Part shown: positions 1 through 10,088 of the stretch, piece after piece
Layout of the letters: each line of letters begins with the position of its first letter
Position numbering within the stretch: position 1 is the stretch's first letter
NCBI RefSeq assembly: GCF_000226115.1
Contig: NC_016460.1
Span: 4,464,001-4,528,000, forward strand
Source of the DNA: Thermothielavioides terrestris NRRL 8126
Taxonomy: Eukaryota > Ascomycota > Sordariomycetes > Sordariales > Chaetomiaceae
Reading direction: 5' to 3'
Length of the DNA stretch: 64,000 nucleotides
Translations under genes and position numbers: made by a program
The notes under the pieces: model-generated
What the model was told of the DNA's origin: nothing
Seen by the model: only the letters and a program-made list of their open reading frames with translations
Database searches by the model: none

Positions 1-2
1 AT

Positions 3-656
3 GCGGAGAACAACGGCAACAGCAACGGCCCCGTCGCCGTCGTCGACGCCATCGTCTTCTCCATCGGCGCCCGGCCCACCCTGCGCGGCATCTCCGACCC
101 GCACGTGTGCGAGGCCGGCATGCGCGCCCTGCTCGACGCCCTGCGCCGCTGTCGCGCCCGGGCCAACTCCAACTCCACATGGACGCCCCCTCGCCTGGTG
201 GTCGTCAGCACGACCGGCATCAGCGCCCACCAGCGCGACGTGCCGCTGCCCATGCTGCCGCTGTACAGGCTGCTGCTGCACACGGCGCACGAGGACAAGC
301 GGGCCATGGAGCGGCTCGTCATGGACACCACTGCGACGACGACGACGAGGACGAGGAGGAGCAGCGCGAGAGGGGAGGAAGAAGAAGAACCGCAGGCGGA
401 AGAAGGGGATGGACCGGAGGACAACGACCGGCCGCTGGTCGACTGGACCCTCGTGCGCGGCAGTCTCTACACCGACGGGCCCGCCACCGAGGGGCGCGTC
501 AGAGTCGGCATGGAGGATCCCGTCCGCGGCGTCGTGCACAGCCGCGCCGTCGGGTACACCATCAGCCGCGAGGACGTGGGCAAGTGGGTGTGGGAGAACT
601 GCCTTTGCGCGGATGACGGCAAGTGGGTGGGCAAGGCGGCGACGATTACTTACTAG
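3..656 (+). CDS. NAD(P)-binding (NmrA/SDR-like) protein, 3' end
   Basis: Frame 3 is open from the window edge to the TAG at 654-656, so the 5' part of this gene lies outside. The visible ~217 residues include a beta-strand segment VDAIVFSIGARPTLRG, a central strand RLVVVSTTGISAH typical of the Rossmann fold of atypical short-chain dehydrogenases (NAD(P)H-binding family PF13460), and then DWTLVRGSLYTDG, which matches the 'W-T-hydrophobic-R-P/G' strand of that family. A low-complexity Thr/Arg/Glu stretch (about residues 110-140 of the fragment) interrupts the domain. The N-terminal glycine-rich nucleotide-binding loop is not in the window, so substrate cannot be guessed. The family covers NmrA-like regulators and isoflavone-reductase-like enzymes; which applies here is unknown. 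A 28-nt T run follows the stop codon directly. Confidence 0.75.
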   Translation, partial: AENNGNSNGPVAVVDAIVFSIGARPTLRGISDPHVCEAGMRALLDALRRCRARANSNSTWTPPRLVVVSTTGISAHQRDVPLPMLPLYRLLLHTAHEDKRAMERLVMDTTATTTTRTRRSSARGEEEEEPQAEEGDGPEDNDRPLVDWTLVRGSLYTDGPATEGRVRVGMEDPVRGVVHSRAVGYTISREDVGKWVWENCLCADDGKWVGKAATITY

Positions 657-659
657 CTG

Positions 660-687
660 TTTTTTTTTTTTTTTTTTTTTTTTTTTT
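660..687. repeat. poly(T) tract after the stop codon
   Basis: 28 consecutive T starting three bases after the stop codon of the NAD(P)-binding gene. It probably lies in the 3' UTR or is a microsatellite. Length may be affected by sequencing error. Confidence 0.8.
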
Positions 688-880
688 CTCTTCCCTCTTT
701 CCCATTCCCCTTTCTGTCGCTCTTGACTGTACTTTTGCGTTTGATTAGATGGTTGTGTTGTTGTTCAGTTCTCTGCATTACTGACGTTAATCATTACGAA
801 CTTATAACTTAAAAATCAGTCACGTCTCCAGTGACATAACTCATCTTCGCGTTTTCCACATCACCCCGTACTATCCCCAC

Positions 881-2546
881 CTAGCCCGATCCGCCCCAGT
901 CCTCCGGCATCAGCCCGTCTCCGCCCTGCGCACCGCCCTCCCTCTCGCACAACCACACCCTCACCCCGCCCTCCGCCCCCGTCCCATCGCTCTCACAAAC
1001 CATGCCGGCCCGCACCACGCCCCTCCCCCTCCTCCACTCGGCCACCCGCTCCCTCACCGCCCTCACCAGCGCCGCCACCTTGCCCAGCACAGGCTGCTCG
1101 CTGTGCTCCCAGGCGCACAGCTCGCCGCCCACGTCGCGCACCACCGTCCCCGTCCCCGTCCCCGTCCCCGTCCCCGTCGCCGCTGCCCCTTCCGCTTCCG
1201 CTTCCCCGCGGCGAGGCCGGAACAAAAACACCCCGCCCTCGTGCCGCGCCTCGTACAGCTGCGCCCGCCGCGCAAAGTACACTTGCGCCAGCGCGGTGAG
1301 CGGTCGCGGCCCCACCGTGCGCGCGTTGTATGTTTTGATTTCCACTAGCCAGGACGGGGGGATGGGGCGGCCGGCGTGGTGGATTAGGAGGGTTGGGCTG
1401 GTTGCGGTTGTTCTTGTTTCTGTTGTTGTTGTTGGTGGTGGTGTTTTGGAGAGGGTGGGGGTGGTTGCTGTTTTCTTAGGCAAGGTGGTGGTGGTGGTGG
1501 CGGCAGCGGCGAAGGCTTTGCTGTCGCCCGGGTCGTCGAGCGTGAGGGCCGCGAAGCCGGAGATGTGGGTTGAGGCGGCGCGCTTCTTCTGCCGGGGCGG
1601 CGGCCGGCCGCGGAGGCGTGCCTGGTTGTGCTTGCTGCCGCATCTGGCTGGCGCCGCTGGCTGCGACTGGGTCTGCGATTGGGGCGGCGGCGGCGGCCGG
1701 GCGTGGTCGTCGCCGTTGCAGGAATAGGCGTCCACCTCGGACTGGACGACGTACTGCAGCCCGCCGAAGCGGTAGGCCACGACGCGGTGGTGGCTGGCGC
1801 TATGCCGCAGCACCGGGTCCTCTTCGGCGCCATGCCGGCACGTCTCCCGCTCGAAGCCACCGCCGTAACCCGGGCGGAACGCCAGCGCCGGGTCGTCGCT
1901 CCATCGCGAGAGCAGCAGGGTGCGCCCCCGCAGCTCCAGCTCGAATCGCATCGCCTGCCAGCTCGTATTTCGAAGCATCTCGTACAGCTTGCTCAGGTTG
2001 CCGGCGTTGCTGATCACGTCGACCGCCTCCATGTCGAATGTGGGCTGCATCAGCTCGACGGACCGCAGTAAGGGCTCGAACTGGAACGTGTATCGTGGGA
2101 AGTCGCGCCGTAGGGGGCCATTGTGGTCGTCGCGTGGCAGCTCCAGGGGCCCGGTCGGGGGCGTAAACCGGGGAGGGATTCCTGATGACCAAGTGTCAGC
2201 TTTTTGATGTCTACCGAGCGAACAATTGCATACACGCACCTGGCACGGCGATCTCGCCGCCGCAAACCTTGTTGAAGCTAGCAAGCTCCCTTTCCTGGGC
2301 GATGCCGACGAAGTTGTCCTCGCTCTCCGGCGCCAGACTCGCGACATCCACCAGCTCTTGACGGTGCCGGCTGAGCCCACGGTGCAGCTCGTCGAGTCTA
2401 GTGCGCCGGACCGCGGCGTGGTCTGAGTCTGAATGAAGATACTGACATATCCCGATCCGCAGGTACCAGCAATTCGGACCGTGCCTGCATTTCTTGCCGA
2501 AAGGCGCCATTTCGTCGGCGTTGGCTTGAAGTCTCTCGTTCTTCAC
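881..2546 (-). CDS. CCCH zinc-finger protein with fungal 'GGPP-synthetase-like' body domain
   Basis: Two exons: complement(join(881..2181,2240..2546)), 535 aa. The 58-nt intron has GTGCGT and CATCAG ends and joins IAVPG to IPPRFTPP in frame. The N-terminus holds a CCCH-like finger (KCRHGPNCWYLRIGICQYLH; C-x5-C-x7-C-x3-H, unusual spacing). The body carries motifs of a fungal family often labelled 'geranylgeranyl pyrophosphate synthetase' in databases: FEPLLRSVELMQPTFD, NAGNLSKLYEMLR, SHHRVVAYRFGGLQYVV. No DDxxD prenyltransferase motif is visible, so that label looks misleading; the role is unknown. The C-terminal half has low-complexity Thr, Pro and a (GT)n peptide encoded by a CCCCGT DNA repeat near 1143-1180. 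The start could instead be the Met at 2510, just before APFGKKCRHG, giving 523 aa. Confidence 0.72.
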
Positions 2547-4250
2547 TCTTCAAGTAAGCATTCAATAGTGGGTGCATGATGGTACCTCGATGGGGATTTG
2601 AACGAAAGATATTGTAGCATGTGAACGGCTGACCAGTTCGCATGGTCCGCGGGCCGTGACTCAGAGCCTCGTCCTCCTTATATTCGCCAAATGGCTCTTG
2701 TTCTTCTGTCCCGCATTATGCTCTCGCCTTGACTGGCTGGCTGCCTGTAGGCCAACCAACGCGAGGCAGACGGCTGCGTCCTTGGCCCAGAAAACGAGCC
2801 GCGAATCAGGGAGGCATACACGGCTTCCCCCGAGGCAAACAGCGACGGCTGCGCTGAGGCCCACCGCCCGTTCGGGGCGGTGCATATGAGAAGAGAGACT
2901 TGGAAAAAAAAAAAAAAAAAAAAATGATTGGGCCACCACGTGGCTCATACGTGGCGTGCATATGGTTGCCCGGCTGTGAGTCGAGCCAGTTATCTCACTA
3001 TTCAAATCGACTCACCAGCATGCAGGCATGTAGGGAATGTCCGAGTTGATAGGTACTTCCCCATAGTTACACAAACTTCCGACAGCTGCCAGGTCGAGCA
3101 CCGATGCCTCCTCCATGCCCGGAAACCAGTCTAGTTGAACAAGTGTCCTGGTACCTGTTTCAAGCCGAGGACAGCAGCATGCTGGATACAGCCTCCAGTT
3201 CGCTCGAGTGAGGAACCCTGTCAAAGAACTGCTGGATAGAGTTGTCGGCCTTGTCGGCCTCTTCCAAGCCCGCAACCTAGGCCGTGTCTATCAGAGTTAG
3301 TAATGCAAGTATCCCAGACAACGGCAGGCCGGGACGGTCTCTCAGTGGTCCGGCCGGACAACGGCCAGCGCTCCTCGGTGTGGACACCCCGTATGTGTCG
3401 TAAGCATGTCCATGGCCAGAGTTGTAGCTCTCCTCGTGACATATACCTTCGTGAGACCTTCGTGCACACAAAAGTCAGCCAATAGCCAGCATGGAGTACA
3501 CTGTTAGAATTTGGGTTATTCTGGTGTGTTCCTCGTCATATGCTCTGGATATGACAGCCATTGAACCATTTGTCCGGTCTTAGCCTCCCCCCGCTTTGTC
3601 GCCCGCCACATACCGACCTCCAAAAACCAAGAACGTCTCGAGGCATGAGCTAATAACACCCTGCCCGTTTGATTCAATAGTTCAAAGGTCCTTGAGCCGT
3701 TGGTTGATAGTTGGGTAACAGCTTGACCCTCGAGCTGCTCGAAGTGCCACCCGCTCCTACCCTCTGAGCCGTATCACCACCGCTCCTGCCTTTTTAAACC
3801 GCTGAAACTTCGGAGCTACCTACTCGTGAAGAATAAGCGGCTCATTGCTCGTAAGCCAGAGGAAGACGGCTTGCCGAAGTGAGCTAATAACACCCCGCTG
3901 TGGGATGCAGGCACAGGAAGACAACTGCATAGATGATGCTACTGATGATGATGGAGATGGTGGGGCAGAGATGGTGGTGGAGAGGTGGGTGGATGGATGA
4001 ACCCGAGGTCGGTGGGCCAGGTCACGTGGGCCCCGAATCCTCATACACCCCGCTTATGGAGTTCGGCCTTGCGCGGCTAACACAGAGCCCCCCTACGAGC
4101 TCCTATATGCGAAGTCAATGTGCCGCAATCCAACATTGCTATTCCACGATTGGCTCATGACGCTTTTATTCTTTCCCTAGCCAACGCACTGAAGCAGACG
4201 TGTAGCTCCCTGTCCAGGCTAATCCATAGCACCAAGCCTCAATCCCCGCC
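2547..4250. other. intergenic region
   Basis: No supported gene. Short open frames on both strands show no family signature. It holds an A tract near 2905-2923, a direct repeat TGAGCTAATAACACCC near 3646 and 3879, and the 145-bp dispersed element described separately. Confidence 0.6.
3890..4054 (-). mobile_element. 145-bp non-autonomous element, intergenic copy, with 10-bp target duplication
   Basis: Positions 3900-4044 are the reverse complement of most of intron 1 of the alcohol dehydrogenase gene (33025-33169); both copies are 145 bp. Shared landmarks are CCCACCGACCTC, TCCACCACCATCTCTGCCC and CTGTGCCTGCATCCCAC. The copy is flanked by a perfect direct repeat ACACCCCGCT at 3890-3899 and 4045-4054, as expected of a target-site duplication. 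The ends are weak inverted repeats (ATGAGG.. against GTGGGATG..). There is no coding capacity. It is a MITE-like or introner-like element; the family is not named. Confidence 0.7.
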
Positions 4251-5322
4251 TCAGTCCTCCCTCTCGGGCGCCCTCAGATCGCCGCCCCTCTCCATCAGGT
4301 CGTGCCGCTCGCCGTCGTCGACCAACTCGACGCCGACCACATCGCGTCTCTCCTGCGCATCAATCCTCACCCCAGCACACCGCGCCACAAACTCGCTATG
4401 CAGGTGATGTCAGCCATTCTGTTTCCAGATTATCAGGGGCATGGAAGGCGCTGGGGGTATCTCTCCCGAGCGCAGCCATGACGCACCACAGCATCTCCTC
4501 GGCGCGCTCCGCGTTGGCGCTCAGACTGTGATTGTCGCCCTCAAAGACCTGCAGCATCCGGTCCCCGTTGCCATACATGTGCCACAACCGCTGCGAGCAG
4601 CCCACGCCGAGGGTATTGTCGCCGCTGCCGTGCAGCAGCAGCACGGGGCGCGGCGGCAGCCTCGCGATGCCCTCGGCCTCGGCGGTCTGGCTGGCGACGG
4701 CGGCGCAGCCGACCACGCGCGCGTCCTCGGCGGCGGCGGTGAACACGACGGCGCTGCCGAACGACCAGCCGACCAGCACGAACCGGTCGAGGCCGTACAG
4801 GTCGCGCAGGTAGGCCATGGCCGCCTTGGCGTCGGCCACGCAGGGCGCCGCGCGCGCGGGGAAGCGGTAGTCGAGCCGCAGCGTGGGGATGCCGCGGCCG
4901 AGCGTGGCCAGCTTGCACGCGAGCGAGAGGTAGATGGAGCTGGGGCCGGTGACGCCGCCGCCGGCGCCCGAGAGGAGGATCGCGGCGGTGCGGTGGTGGT
5001 GCGGCGGCAGGGCGGCGGCCGGGCGCTGGGACTCGGTCGCCGTACTACCCGTGCCCGCGCCCCGCGAGGCCGAGGGAGGAGGTGGAGGAGGAGGAGTGCC
5101 GGTGCCGCCGCTGCCGGCGGTGAAGATGTCGGGCGGCAGGTGCAGGAAGCCCGGCGCGAAGCCGCCGTGCGCGTCGTCCACCTCGATGCTGATCGGCTCG
5201 ACGTGGCCCGTCTTGTGCGTCACGCTCTCGAGGCGCGAGAGGTGCGGCGGCTTGGCCAGGCCCGAGTAGCTGTGGATCGAATGCGGCCGCAGCGGCGGGT
5301 GCGGCTGCAGGGTGGCGGCCAT
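4251..5322 (-). CDS. alpha/beta hydrolase (TEX30/KANSL3-like, dienelactone-hydrolase type)
   Basis: Two exons: complement(join(4251..4395,4487..5322)), 326 aa. The start is the Met of MAATLQPHPPLRPHS in an ACATGGCC context; the frame stays open to 5403 upstream. The fold is recognisable: ILLSGAGGG (oxyanion-loop strand), TLRLDYR, nucleophile elbow GWSFGS (G-x-S-x-G), acid loop LLHGSGDNTL and catalytic His in GDNHSLS, in the order expected for Ser-Asp-His. A Pro/Ser/Thr-rich insert sits about residues 70-110. The 91-nt intron (GTGCGT..CTGAC..CATAG) fuses EEML to CEFVARCAG and removes a short tail that would otherwise end at 4396; the downstream exon is coding-like to its TGA. Substrate is unknown. 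The family resembles TEX30/KANSL3-like hydrolases, probably cytosolic because no signal peptide is seen. Confidence 0.78.
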
Positions 5323-5931
5323 GTTGATGCTGGGGATGGTAAGTAATGGGGATTTCTTACATTTGAATGCAGAGAGGCGCTTGTTGACGAGGTGCAGGCG
5401 CATGGGAAGCGGGTGGTTGTGCGGGAGGGCGGGCAGCGGTCATATGAATAATGAGTGCGGGTGAGGATGGGGGGTGATGTCACTCGGACGACGTCCTCGT
5501 CATGCAGACAACGATCAGCAGACAATGGCGCGGAACCCCGCTGAAGGACCAGCCGGGACCGGGACCACGCTGATTGTCCGAAATTGTGAGGTGCAGCTAC
5601 TTGGAATGGCTGGAACTGCTTTTCCTGCGCAATATCCGAGTGTACACTGGGGGCTGGTGATCTCGGGCCCTTGGCCATGTCGACGCCCGGGCGGCCGTCT
5701 GCGACTGTGAATTGGGGGTTGGAGCTGTGGAAATGATGCGGCGGGTTCAGACGCCCGGCCTGTCTTCGAGACATTGTGAGCCCGCGATATCGCCACGTCT
5801 GACGCAGAATCTCGCGGGTTTAAGTAAGGTACCGTTCTCACTGCAGTGAAAGCCATCCACTTTGTTGCAGCTACGTTTGCGTCAGAACTAGTGCCGACCA
5901 CCCCAGGTTTCTCAAGGCTGGGCTGGAGTGC
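5323..5931. other. promoter side of the hydrolase gene
   Basis: Open frames here are Ser/Pro/Arg rich without recognisable domains. It presumably holds the hydrolase promoter and 5' leader, then the 3' edge of the GH3 relic. Confidence 0.5.
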
Positions 5932-6352
5932 TCACGCAGTCATGATCCCAACGGGATCGGAACCACGCAGCAGGTGCTGCCACGCGGCAAGGTAGATCTC
6001 GCGGAGCGTGCGGCCGCGGAATCACTGGATACAAAGTGCTTGGGGCAGGCCCCCACCCCGTGCTTCTGGATGCCGTTGCCGATGACGGCGGCGAGCTGGC
6101 CCAACAGCAACGGGTTTTCGCTGAAGCACTCAAAGTTCCGTCCGCCCCAAGGGTCTCGGTGGATGCTGACGGTTGGGCCGAGGACGACCTGCGTGCTTTT
6201 GAGTCTGGTTTCGTGCGGGACTTGCTCTCACATCCGGTCGAGGAGCTGAACGTCGCAGGTCGAGGCGAAGCAGGCGGTGCTTGGGAAGCAGGCAGTTGTC
6301 ACCTCGCCATTGAGGGCATCGGATTGTCGGATGCCGTTGATGGAGTCGGCCA
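5932..6352 (-). pseudogene. GH3 beta-glucosidase remnant
   Basis: Read on the minus strand, pieces of a fungal glycoside hydrolase family 3 beta-glucosidase appear in correct order: NGIRQSDALNGEVTTACFP, then FDVQLLDRM, an in-frame TGA stop, then QVVLGPTVSIHRDPWGGRNF and ECFSENPLLLGQLAA, GVGACPKHFVSSDS, a frameshift/deletion, and RTLREIYLAAWQHLLRGSD ending with VGIMTA and a TGA at 5932-5934. These match the GH3 blocks around the 'DG(x)NG', 'GP..NI.R.P.GGR.FE.FSEDP' and 'KHF..N' motifs. At least one stop and one frameshift break it. The rest of the enzyme, including the nucleophile region, is absent, so no function remains. Confidence 0.8.
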
Positions 6353-7519
6353 CAGTTCTCCAGCACCACTTCGACGCATCCCGACATATATGCAGAGCAC
6401 AACTTGGGCTTGTGGAGCCAGCCTTCTCAAGCAAGCCGGCGGCGGGCGAACAATTGGCGGTTCTTGGAATGATTGTGCGCTTGTGCCTCCGAGCGTCTGC
6501 GATTCGGCGGTTGAGCTTCGCGTCGGCAAAGGGAAAACGCAGCCTACACTACAGATAGCTTTTGACATGCCTGGGATGTGGCTTGACCCTTATCATCTAT
6601 CGCTCAGGTAGAGACTAGTTTACTAGCTGTCGAGATCGGCATCGTTGTTTCCATGTCTCCGTCTGACGTCGTTGATAGCATCGAAGAACAATTCTCTGAA
6701 GACTAACCCCCTGTGGCGAGGCAAATACCATAGGCCGTCTTTCTCCCTTATGGCAATGCATACCCCCAAAGGCCCGAATATGCCCATCGACTACTAGTGC
6801 CTGACTCGAGGTCAACCCCGGCAGTTGAGGGCGTTGCCTCTGGTTGTCAAACGGAACTGCCGAAGCCCACCGGAATATCCGCCATAAACGAAGATTTTGA
6901 TGGTGACCTTCAACCGCCGGCTGCTCCTGCTTGGGGGTCTCGGGTAGTGCGCCGTCATGCTCTGATCAAGGACATCGCGGATGCTTTGCCCGGACGCCGA
7001 AGAACCTGCTGTACGTCTCGCCTGTTCGGTTTCCTCTCTCGCCAAGCCATGCGCGCCTCTTTTCTGATGAATCTTATTCCTTTTTTTTCTCTTCAGGTTG
7101 ATCGGAATTGTTCTGCAAATAACCCCGCTCTCGTACGGTCCGTCCGTGGCGCAGCGGTGGCGGTGGCGGGCGAGATCTCCATGTGACTCCGGTCGAAGAC
7201 GCTCTGCTTTGGAATCGCAGCCAGCTACCTGCTCAGCACCATTGAGCTGATTGTCGAGTCCCGTGTGCACCCGCGGGCTTTGCGGTGGCCCCGGCGAAGA
7301 ACGTGGCGGACGAGTAGCAGGGTTCTTTTGTGTTGTGTATTGTCTGAAAGCTGTGCAATACCTACCTGGTAGTGATCACTTTTGAGGCCGCTTCTCGTTG
7401 CAGCTGTTGAGTGCGAAGATGGTGTTCACACCTGGTCGTGGTGAGTTGAAGGAGACCATAGAGCGATTATGCGATTGCCTCACAGAGCTAAGGTTGTAAG
7501 ACTGGAACGGGGCTGCGGG

Positions 7520-7600
<81 letters not shown>

Positions 7601-7747
7601 AGATATACAGTGAGTCGATCTCGGAGATCGAGGACAATGCCAAAGACCATAACTCGCCCGCAGCAAGTAAACACAGAATACGCAGCAGAAGAAGGAACCC
7701 CTAAACGCCTTGCAACGCGAAAGCCCTGACAATTGACCGTCAGCATC
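6353..7747. other. decayed region with possible second gene relic and long poly(A)
   Basis: No intact gene. On the plus strand between about 6960 and 7316, fragments in different frames look coding: IKDIADA, RTPKNLLYV, LIGIVLQITPLSYG after a possible acceptor, GIAASYLLSTIELIVES and a tail APAGFAVAPAKNVADE followed by a TAG. Frames switch several times, which suggests a degraded gene, perhaps of a membrane protein, but I cannot name it. Confidence 0.3.
7520..7598. repeat. 79-nt poly(A) tract
   Basis: An uninterrupted run of A from 7520 to 7598. There is no gene with a matching 3' end beside it. It could be a poly(A) tail of a retroposed sequence, a microsatellite, or an assembly artefact. Confidence 0.85.
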
Positions 7748-8989
7748 TCAAAGAACACCAGAAAGCCAGCTCAGAGCTCTCCTCCGCCTCCACCTCCCGG
7801 TATGCACGGGCGGAGCTCCAGCTCGCGTGCAATACAAGGGCACGCGGATAGGCCCGGCCTTCGCGATCATAGTGCGCCGCCACTCCCTCCACTCGTCCGC
7901 CTCGTTCCTGTCCTGCGCGGCCTGGTTGGGCGACCTGAGCCACGCGCGCGCGTAGTAGAGCCTGAACTTAATGACTTCCAGCAATGTCCACTGGTCGTGG
8001 ATCTCGGACCGCACAACCATCGCCGGCGGTGCGTAGAGCAGCCAGACCGCATGCCGCGGGCTGGGCGGGTGCCACAGGGCCGTCCAGCCCGAGCCGTCCC
8101 CGGCAGCACCGTCGTGCCCTTCCTCGCCGCCGCCGCCGCCGGCAGTCGCACGCTGCCCCTCCCCGGCCTCCTCCTCCTCCTCCTCCTCCTTGTCGTCGTC
8201 GTCGTCGAGCACCACCTCCCACCCCACCCCACCCTCCAGCGCGCCCCTCACCCACTCCCACCCGGCCGCAGAAATCCTCACCACCTCCGCCTGCGTAGCA
8301 TCCTGCCACGCAAGAAAACTCCACGCGCGCTCCCCGCCGGCAAGGCGCACGCGCACGCGGCTCAGCGCGGGGAACGCGGCGCGCAGCGCGTCGTGCAGCG
8401 GGGCCAGCAGCGCGCGCACGGTCGCCGTGTGCGGGCGCAGCAGCCGCAGCCAGCGGCTGCTGTCCCAGCGCAGGTCGAGCTCGAGGGTCTCGAGGTTGGG
8501 GCAGCGGGCGCTCAGCGCTTGGATCAGCAGCGACGCTGAGGCGGTGGCGGGACCGGCGGCAGCGCCGGGGCCGTCGAAGGCGGGGAAGGGCACGGCCAGG
8601 TGGCGGAGCAGGGCGGCGTTGCGGGGGCCGATGCGGTCGAGGAAGAAGCGGAAGAGCAGGTTGGTCTGGATCTGGTACGGGGCCTGGGAGGCGATGGCGG
8701 GCAGGGCGAACGAGTTGCGCGAGTAGAAGACGGCGCTGGCTTCCAGGTGCAGCCGGCGGCAGGTCAGGAAGAGCGGGACGAGGACGGAGGCGAGCGGGGC
8801 CGGCTCACGGTCGGCATCCGAGCCGCCCGCCTTCTGTTTCTCGCGGAAGATGCAGACCGGAGTTGTGAGCACGACGAGGTACTCGTAGATCTCGTTGCGG
8901 ATCTCGCCGGGGACGCTGAGCAGAGGCGGCGGTCTCGTTGCCGCTTGCGGCTGCGTTGAGTGAGTTCTCGACCTTTTACGCCGGTCCAT
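7748..8989 (-). CDS. F-box-like / DUF7730-type fungal protein
   Basis: A single-exon frame of 413 aa starting at MDRRKRSRTHSTQ. The frame is open upstream to 9214, but that part is not coding-like. The motif LLSVPGEIRNEIYEYLV near residue 25 is the signature of a large fungal family (F-box-like, 'RNxIYxx' proteins). FLTCRRLHLEASAVFYSRNSF follows, as usual, and a leucine-rich stretch CPNLETLELDLRW appears mid-protein. A low-complexity block of Asp, Glu and Gly (about residues 265-310) is an insertion. Function is not known for this family; roles in SCF-type substrate recognition are only suspected. The C-terminus is basic (RWRRRRALSW). The last ~30 residues could change if a 3' intron exists. 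Confidence 0.68.
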   Translation of the reverse strand: MDRRKRSRTHSTQPQAATRPPPLLSVPGEIRNEIYEYLVVLTTPVCIFREKQKAGGSDADREPAPLASVLVPLFLTCRRLHLEASAVFYSRNSFALPAIASQAPYQIQTNLLFRFFLDRIGPRNAALLRHLAVPFPAFDGPGAAAGPATASASLLIQALSARCPNLETLELDLRWDSSRWLRLLRPHTATVRALLAPLHDALRAAFPALSRVRVRLAGGERAWSFLAWQDATQAEVVRISAAGWEWVRGALEGGVGWEVVLDDDDDKEEEEEEEAGEGQRATAGGGGGEEGHDGAAGDGSGWTALWHPPSPRHAVWLLYAPPAMVVRSEIHDQWTLLEVIKFRLYYARAWLRSPNQAAQDRNEADEWREWRRTMIAKAGPIRVPLYCTRAGAPPVHTGRWRRRRALSWLSGVL

Positions 8990-10088
8990 CGTGCTCACCG
9001 CGCCCGGGTTTGAATTGGACGAGGTTGAACGCAGAAGGAAGTCATCCGCAGAAGGACTGAAATGCGAGAGAATTAGCAGGACGCACCCCCGCACCCAGAT
9101 GTTGTTTGGAAGACCGAGTGAGCAGCCACAATGCGACGGTGAGTTGGGCGAATTCGGGGAGGGGAGCGCCAAAAGGGGCTGCGAAATGAGGATATCCGAA
9201 CACAACCAACGCAACAGTTCTCAAGTCCCAATTTGCTGATCATGTCGGCTGTTACATCTCGATGAATCGCTCAAATCTGTCACACGCGGTCTACGATGGC
9301 TGCCAGAATTCATCACGGAGCTGAGCCTTCCCCAGGCCCAGGACCAACAGAGGCAGCCCCCTGCTCATGCTGTCCAGCTGCCCAGCCGCCCCGGCAGAGA
9401 TGGTGTCACAGGGACGGGTAAGCAGTGAGCGTCAAGGCGGGAGGGATCGGTGACAGCGTTACACCCACTAGTCCTGTGGAGGAACCAGTGCCTGGGCAGA
9501 TTGATCCACCCGTCGATCAGCTGGGCACCAACTAACGCTAGGGGGTTAGCGTCTGCTGTCAGGCTTGGACCACTCGTTCCTTGCGAATCCCAACCCGCCA
9601 TCACGCTGTCACGGTTGCATTGACGATTGGATGACTCAGGATGGCCCTGAGAAGGACAACGGGGAATGAGTTATTCCATCCGCGATTAACAAAACTTGGT
9701 AGTTTTTCCATCCGCGATTTCCTCGCGTCTCGCGTGCTGTCGGAAGCGCGCGGAAGCGAAGTCCGTGGTGGTCCGGAGTCACACGGTCGCACCCAATGAG
9801 AATCCCACCGGTCGGGATCGGAGTTTACGACGGTTTATGGGGACTCTGACGTAGTCGGTGTAGACAAAGGGTTGTCGAACACAGAGTTCTTTCTTATAAA
9901 TAGAACAGTGTATACGAGTAAGGATTTGCGGTGAGGTATATTTATTCTACATGGAGCTCTTGGACTCTTCAGACTCGACTCGGAAGACGTAAAGAACCGC
10001 AAGCATCCGAGTTCAATTTGTCCTCGTCTGTACATTAATCGGTAACGAATCACCAATACATCGCCTTGGAAGTCGAGACAGAACACCC
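8990..10088. other. divergent intergenic region
   Basis: This lies between the minus-strand F-box-like gene and the plus-strand GST gene, so it should hold both promoters. A short direct repeat TTTTCCATCCGCGATT-like (near 9675 and 9707) is visible. No gene is supported. Confidence 0.5.

Noticed and set aside
881..2546. Geranylgeranyl pyrophosphate synthase function
   Set aside because: No DDxxD motifs and no prenyltransferase helices are visible; the name is probably inherited annotation.
2570..2610. Possible tRNA T-arm (GTTCAAATCC on the minus strand)
   Set aside because: The flanking bases do not form an acceptor stem or an anticodon arm.
4441..5346. 301-codon plus-strand frame opposite the hydrolase
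   Set aside because: Antisense shadow of the alpha/beta hydrolase; Arg/Gly/Val rich with no motif.
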